A stretch of DNA of 64,000 nt from Methylobacterium sp. AMS5 (GTDB taxonomy: Bacteria; Pseudomonadota; Alphaproteobacteria; Rhizobiales; Beijerinckiaceae). The notes beneath the pieces were generated by a model. It was given only the letters and a program-made list of their open reading frames with translations, was not told the DNA's origin and made no database searches. The DNA is taken from positions 186,001 to 250,000 of the forward strand of contig NZ_CP006992.1 in the NCBI RefSeq assembly GCF_001542815.1. Direction: 5' to 3'. Shown one piece after another: positions 61,667 to 64,000 of the stretch. The position numbers and the translations under genes were made by a program. Within the stretch, counting starts at the first letter, position 1. Every line of letters starts with the position of its first letter.

Positions 61667-63199
61667 GTGCCGAGCACCGACGACCGCCAGCCGCCGCCCC
61701 GCTTCAACGCGGCCCGCTCTTGCCTCGCGGAGAATGCCCGGCTGCGCGGCAGCAAGACGGCGCTCGTCATGGTGGGCGACGGCGGCACGGTCAGCCGACT
61801 CACCTATGCGCAAGCCGACCGGGCGGTGCGCGGCATTGCGGCGGGGCTGCTCGGCCTCGGGCTGAAGGCTGGCGACCGGGTGATGATCCGCATGGGCAAC
61901 GAGGCCGACTACGTGCTGGTCTATTTCGGTGCGCTCGCCGCCGGCCTCATCGCCCTCCCCTCCTCGCCGCAACTAACGGCCGACGAAGCCGCCTTCCTGA
62001 TGGAGAATGCCGGCGTCGCCGCCGTGATGACCGGTCAAGGCCTTTCGGATTCCAGTGGTGACGCGGACTGTCTCCGACTCGACACCGAGACGATCGCGGC
62101 GATGAAGGCCGGCGAGCCGCTCGCCGACTATGCCGATACCGCCGCCGACGATCCGGCGACCCTCGTCTACACCTCCGGCACCACGAGCCGTCCCAAGGGC
62201 GTGCTCCACGCTCACCGCGCCATCTGGGGCCGCCGGCCGATGCACGCGCATTGGCTCGGCCTCACCGAAGCCGACGTGATGCTGCATGCCGGCACCATGA
62301 ACTGGACCTACACGCTCGGCGTCGGCATCACCGACCCCTGGGCCTGTGGCGCCACGACGGTGCTCTATCACGGCCCACGCGACCGTGGGATCTGGCCTCG
62401 CCTGATCGCCGAGCAGGGCGCGACGATCTTCGCGGCGGTGCCGAGCGTCTACCGCCAGATCCTGAAATACGCCGACCTCTCCCAGCATGACCTGTCCCGC
62501 CTGCGCCACGGCGTCACCGCGGGCGAGGCCCTGTCGGCCGACCTCCTCGATGCCTGGACGGAGGCCACGGGCAAGCCGCTCTACGAGGCGCTCGGCATGA
62601 GCGAGATCTCGACCTACGTGTCGAGCGGCCCGACCATCCCCGTTCGCCCCGGTTCGCCCGGCCGGCCGCAACCGGGACGCCGCGTCGCGATCCTGCCCGT
62701 CGATGGACCGCCCGAACCGTTGCCGCCGGGCGAGACCGGCCTGCTGGCGATCCACCGTTCCGACCCCGGCCTGATGCTCGGCTACTGGCAGCGACCGGAG
62801 GAAGAGGCGGCGGTGATGCGCGGCGCGTGGTTTGCCGGCGGCGACCTCGCGAGCCTCGACACCGACGGCTATCTCTGGTTCCACGGGCGCAACGACGACT
62901 TGATGAACGCCATGGGCTACCGCGTCTCGCCCGTCGAGGTGGAAGGCGTGCTGGCGGGCCATCCCGACATCGCCGAGGTCGGCGTGACGGAGCTTTCCGT
63001 CCGCGTGGACCTCCGGGTCATTGCCGCCTTCGTGGTTCTGCGCCCCGGCGCCGAGCCCGACGCGGAGGGACTGATGGCGTGGTGCGGCGAACGTCTGGCT
63101 GCCTACAAGGCACCGCGCGCGGTCCGCTTCGTCGAGGCGCTGCCCCGCACCGCCAACGGCAAGGTTCAACGCAAGCGGCTGGCGGAGGCTGTCGCATAG
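61667..63199 (+). CDS. AMP-forming acyl-CoA synthetase, benzoate-CoA ligase-like
   Basis: This ANL-superfamily enzyme activates a carboxylic acid to an acyl-AMP and then to an acyl-CoA. The 510-residue protein carries the P-loop LVYTSGTTSRPKGVLHAH (from about residue 165), the gate motif YEALGMSEIS, the hinge-region motif FHGRNDDLMNAMGYRVSP and the C-terminal catalytic Lys in TANGKVQRKRL. The stretch WTYTLGVGITDPWACGAT resembles benzoate- or acetate-type ligases. The GTG start at 61667 is supported by the length; the substrate cannot be stated. It may be co-transcribed with the next gene, 60 bases away. Confidence 0.9.
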   Translation: MPSTDDRQPPPRFNAARSCLAENARLRGSKTALVMVGDGGTVSRLTYAQADRAVRGIAAGLLGLGLKAGDRVMIRMGNEADYVLVYFGALAAGLIALPSSPQLTADEAAFLMENAGVAAVMTGQGLSDSSGDADCLRLDTETIAAMKAGEPLADYADTAADDPATLVYTSGTTSRPKGVLHAHRAIWGRRPMHAHWLGLTEADVMLHAGTMNWTYTLGVGITDPWACGATTVLYHGPRDRGIWPRLIAEQGATIFAAVPSVYRQILKYADLSQHDLSRLRHGVTAGEALSADLLDAWTEATGKPLYEALGMSEISTYVSSGPTIPVRPGSPGRPQPGRRVAILPVDGPPEPLPPGETGLLAIHRSDPGLMLGYWQRPEEEAAVMRGAWFAGGDLASLDTDGYLWFHGRNDDLMNAMGYRVSPVEVEGVLAGHPDIAEVGVTELSVRVDLRVIAAFVVLRPGAEPDAEGLMAWCGERLAAYKAPRAVRFVEALPRTANGKVQRKRLAEAVA

Positions 63200-63259
63200 C
63201 CGCGCTTGTTCGCGCCGAATCGCGCCGGTACAGCGAAGGCCCCGCGCGCTTCGAGACCC

Positions 63260-64000
63260 ATGGCCCCGCTCCCGATCTCCGTCTTCATCATCGTCAAGAA
63301 CGAGGCCGACCGCCTCGGTGCGACCCTCGCGGCGGTGCGCGCATTGGCCGACGACATCGTGGTGGTCGATTCCGGCTCGACCGACGGCACCCAGGCGCTC
63401 GCCGCCTCGCTCGGCGCCCGCGTGATCCACAACGACTGGCCGGGCTACGGCCGGCAGAAGCGCTTCGCGGAAGAGCAGTGCCGCCACGACTGGGTGCTCA
63501 ACCTCGATGCCGACGAAGTGGTGCCGCCCGACCTCGCCGAGCAGATCCGCGCCGTCTTCGCCCAAGGCGCGCCGACGCACGCCGCATGGACCATCGCCAT
63601 CGCCGAGGTTTTCCCGGGCGAGACACGCCCCCACCCCTGGGCCTACGTGCTGACCCCGGTGCGGCTCTACCGGCGCGACTTGAGCACCTACTCCACTTCA
63701 CCGGTCCACGACCGGGTCGTGCTCGGCCCCGGCGTCACCACCGGGCGGATCAAAGGGCGCATCCACCATTTCTCGGTGCGCTCGCTGGGCGACCAGCTTG
63801 CCAAGCTGAACCGCTATTCGGACCAGCAGGCCGACGACCTCGACGCCCGCGGCGTCACGATCCCGGCCTGGCGCCTCTACGTCGAGCTGCCCGGCAACTT
63901 CCTGAAGGCCTATTTCGGCCGACGCCACTTCGTGCGCGGCGCCTACGGCTTCCTCACGGCCATGAACTACGCGATCTCGCGCCACCTGCGCGTCGCCAAG
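63260..64000 (+). CDS. Glycosyltransferase family 2 (partial; cut by the window end)
   Basis: The 247 residues seen have no stop and continue past position 64000. The GT-A nucleotide-sugar fold is clear: SVFIIVKNEADRLGATLAAV at the start, DDIVVVDSGSTDGTQALAAS, and the DxD metal motif NLDADEVVPPDL near residue 85. Later features RGAYGFLTAMNYAISRHLRV and SDQQADDLDARG are those of lipopolysaccharide-core glycosyltransferases related to KDO/heptose transferases. ATG 63260 is the first possible start in this frame. It may act in lipopolysaccharide synthesis together with enzymes like KdsB. Confidence 0.85.
   Translation, partial: MAPLPISVFIIVKNEADRLGATLAAVRALADDIVVVDSGSTDGTQALAASLGARVIHNDWPGYGRQKRFAEEQCRHDWVLNLDADEVVPPDLAEQIRAVFAQGAPTHAAWTIAIAEVFPGETRPHPWAYVLTPVRLYRRDLSTYSTSPVHDRVVLGPGVTTGRIKGRIHHFSVRSLGDQLAKLNRYSDQQADDLDARGVTIPAWRLYVELPGNFLKAYFGRRHFVRGAYGFLTAMNYAISRHLRVAK

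Noticed and set aside
1..64000. rRNA, tRNA, transposase, integrase, phage or CRISPR features
   Set aside because: None found by eye on either strand. Small RNAs or tRNAs could be missed without a covariance search, but no cloverleaf or CCA-ended sequence was noticed.

Overview
The window is chromosomal DNA from a high-GC alphaproteobacterium of the Methylobacterium/Methylorubrum group, very probably Methylorubrum extorquens or a near relative. The best marker is meaB (1621-2610). Its product matches, as far as I can recall, the structurally studied M. extorquens MeaB almost residue for residue, and it serves the B12-dependent methylmalonyl-CoA mutase of the ethylmalonyl-CoA pathway. The type of GlnD, GlnE, PheA and KdsB, the many Tat-like signal peptides, and the 4-base ATGA/GTGA gene overlaps all fit. 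I see no rRNA, tRNA, CRISPR array, integrase, transposase or prophage; this is ordinary core chromosome with a few accessory touches.

Layout. 1-7.9 kb: a small basic protein, leuD, meaB coupled to a pyroglutamyl-peptidase-like gene, a DUF900 lipoprotein hydrolase, a very acidic protein, an S9 peptidase, a YkuD L,D-transpeptidase and a small secreted protein. 8-14.6 kb: sbcD-sbcC (DNA end processing), then a NarK-type nitrate/nitrite carrier behind a clear sigma-54 promoter. 14.6-21.1 kb: comF, a glycine-zipper protein, a BioC/NDUFAF5-like methyltransferase with a DUF427 protein, a DUF6880 protein, and the tightly overlapping argJ-SIMPL-mutT set. 21.5-36.4 kb: a degenerate receiver protein, a glutathione peroxidase, small hypothetical proteins, putA, a giant AsmA-like protein, a UvrD/PcrA helicase, a PhoH ATPase, aqpZ, and an exonuclease joined to a SWIM-like zinc motif. 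36.4-49.3 kb: glnE, a small membrane protein coupled to a chemoreceptor, a DUF2161 protein, the frameshifted end of a LysR regulator, a two-component pair, osmC, and a sulfonate-type ABC operon with a LysE-type exporter inside it. 49.4-64 kb: glnD, grpE, kdsB-pheA, a membrane-anchored cytochrome c with a long tail, a Yej-type peptide importer (two binding proteins and one permease), a GNAT protein, an acyl-CoA synthetase, and a glycosyltransferase cut off by the window end.

How the genes work together. Nitrogen control recurs: GlnD (PII uridylylation), GlnE (glutamine synthetase adenylylation), PutA (proline to glutamate) and a carrier with a -24/-12 promoter that should answer to RpoN and an NtrC-type activator. 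These genes are scattered, not in one operon. Amino-acid synthesis (leuD, argJ, pheA), genome maintenance (sbcCD, uvrD, mutT, the exonuclease) and envelope functions (ldt, asmA, kdsB, the glycosyltransferase, yej) make up most of the rest.

The most unusual non-coding feature is a palindromic interspersed repeat of about 50 bp in four copies (956-1009, 17119-17172, 34229-34275, 41618-41671). All four lie in the same orientation relative to the gene reading into them, and three of them supply that gene's TAG stop codon. Other regulatory DNA includes the sigma-54 site at 13125-13141, strong terminators at 14579, 52970 and 55850, a hairpin plus 13-bp tandem repeat between ssuB and osmC, and a nested hairpin between the Yej binding-protein and permease genes.
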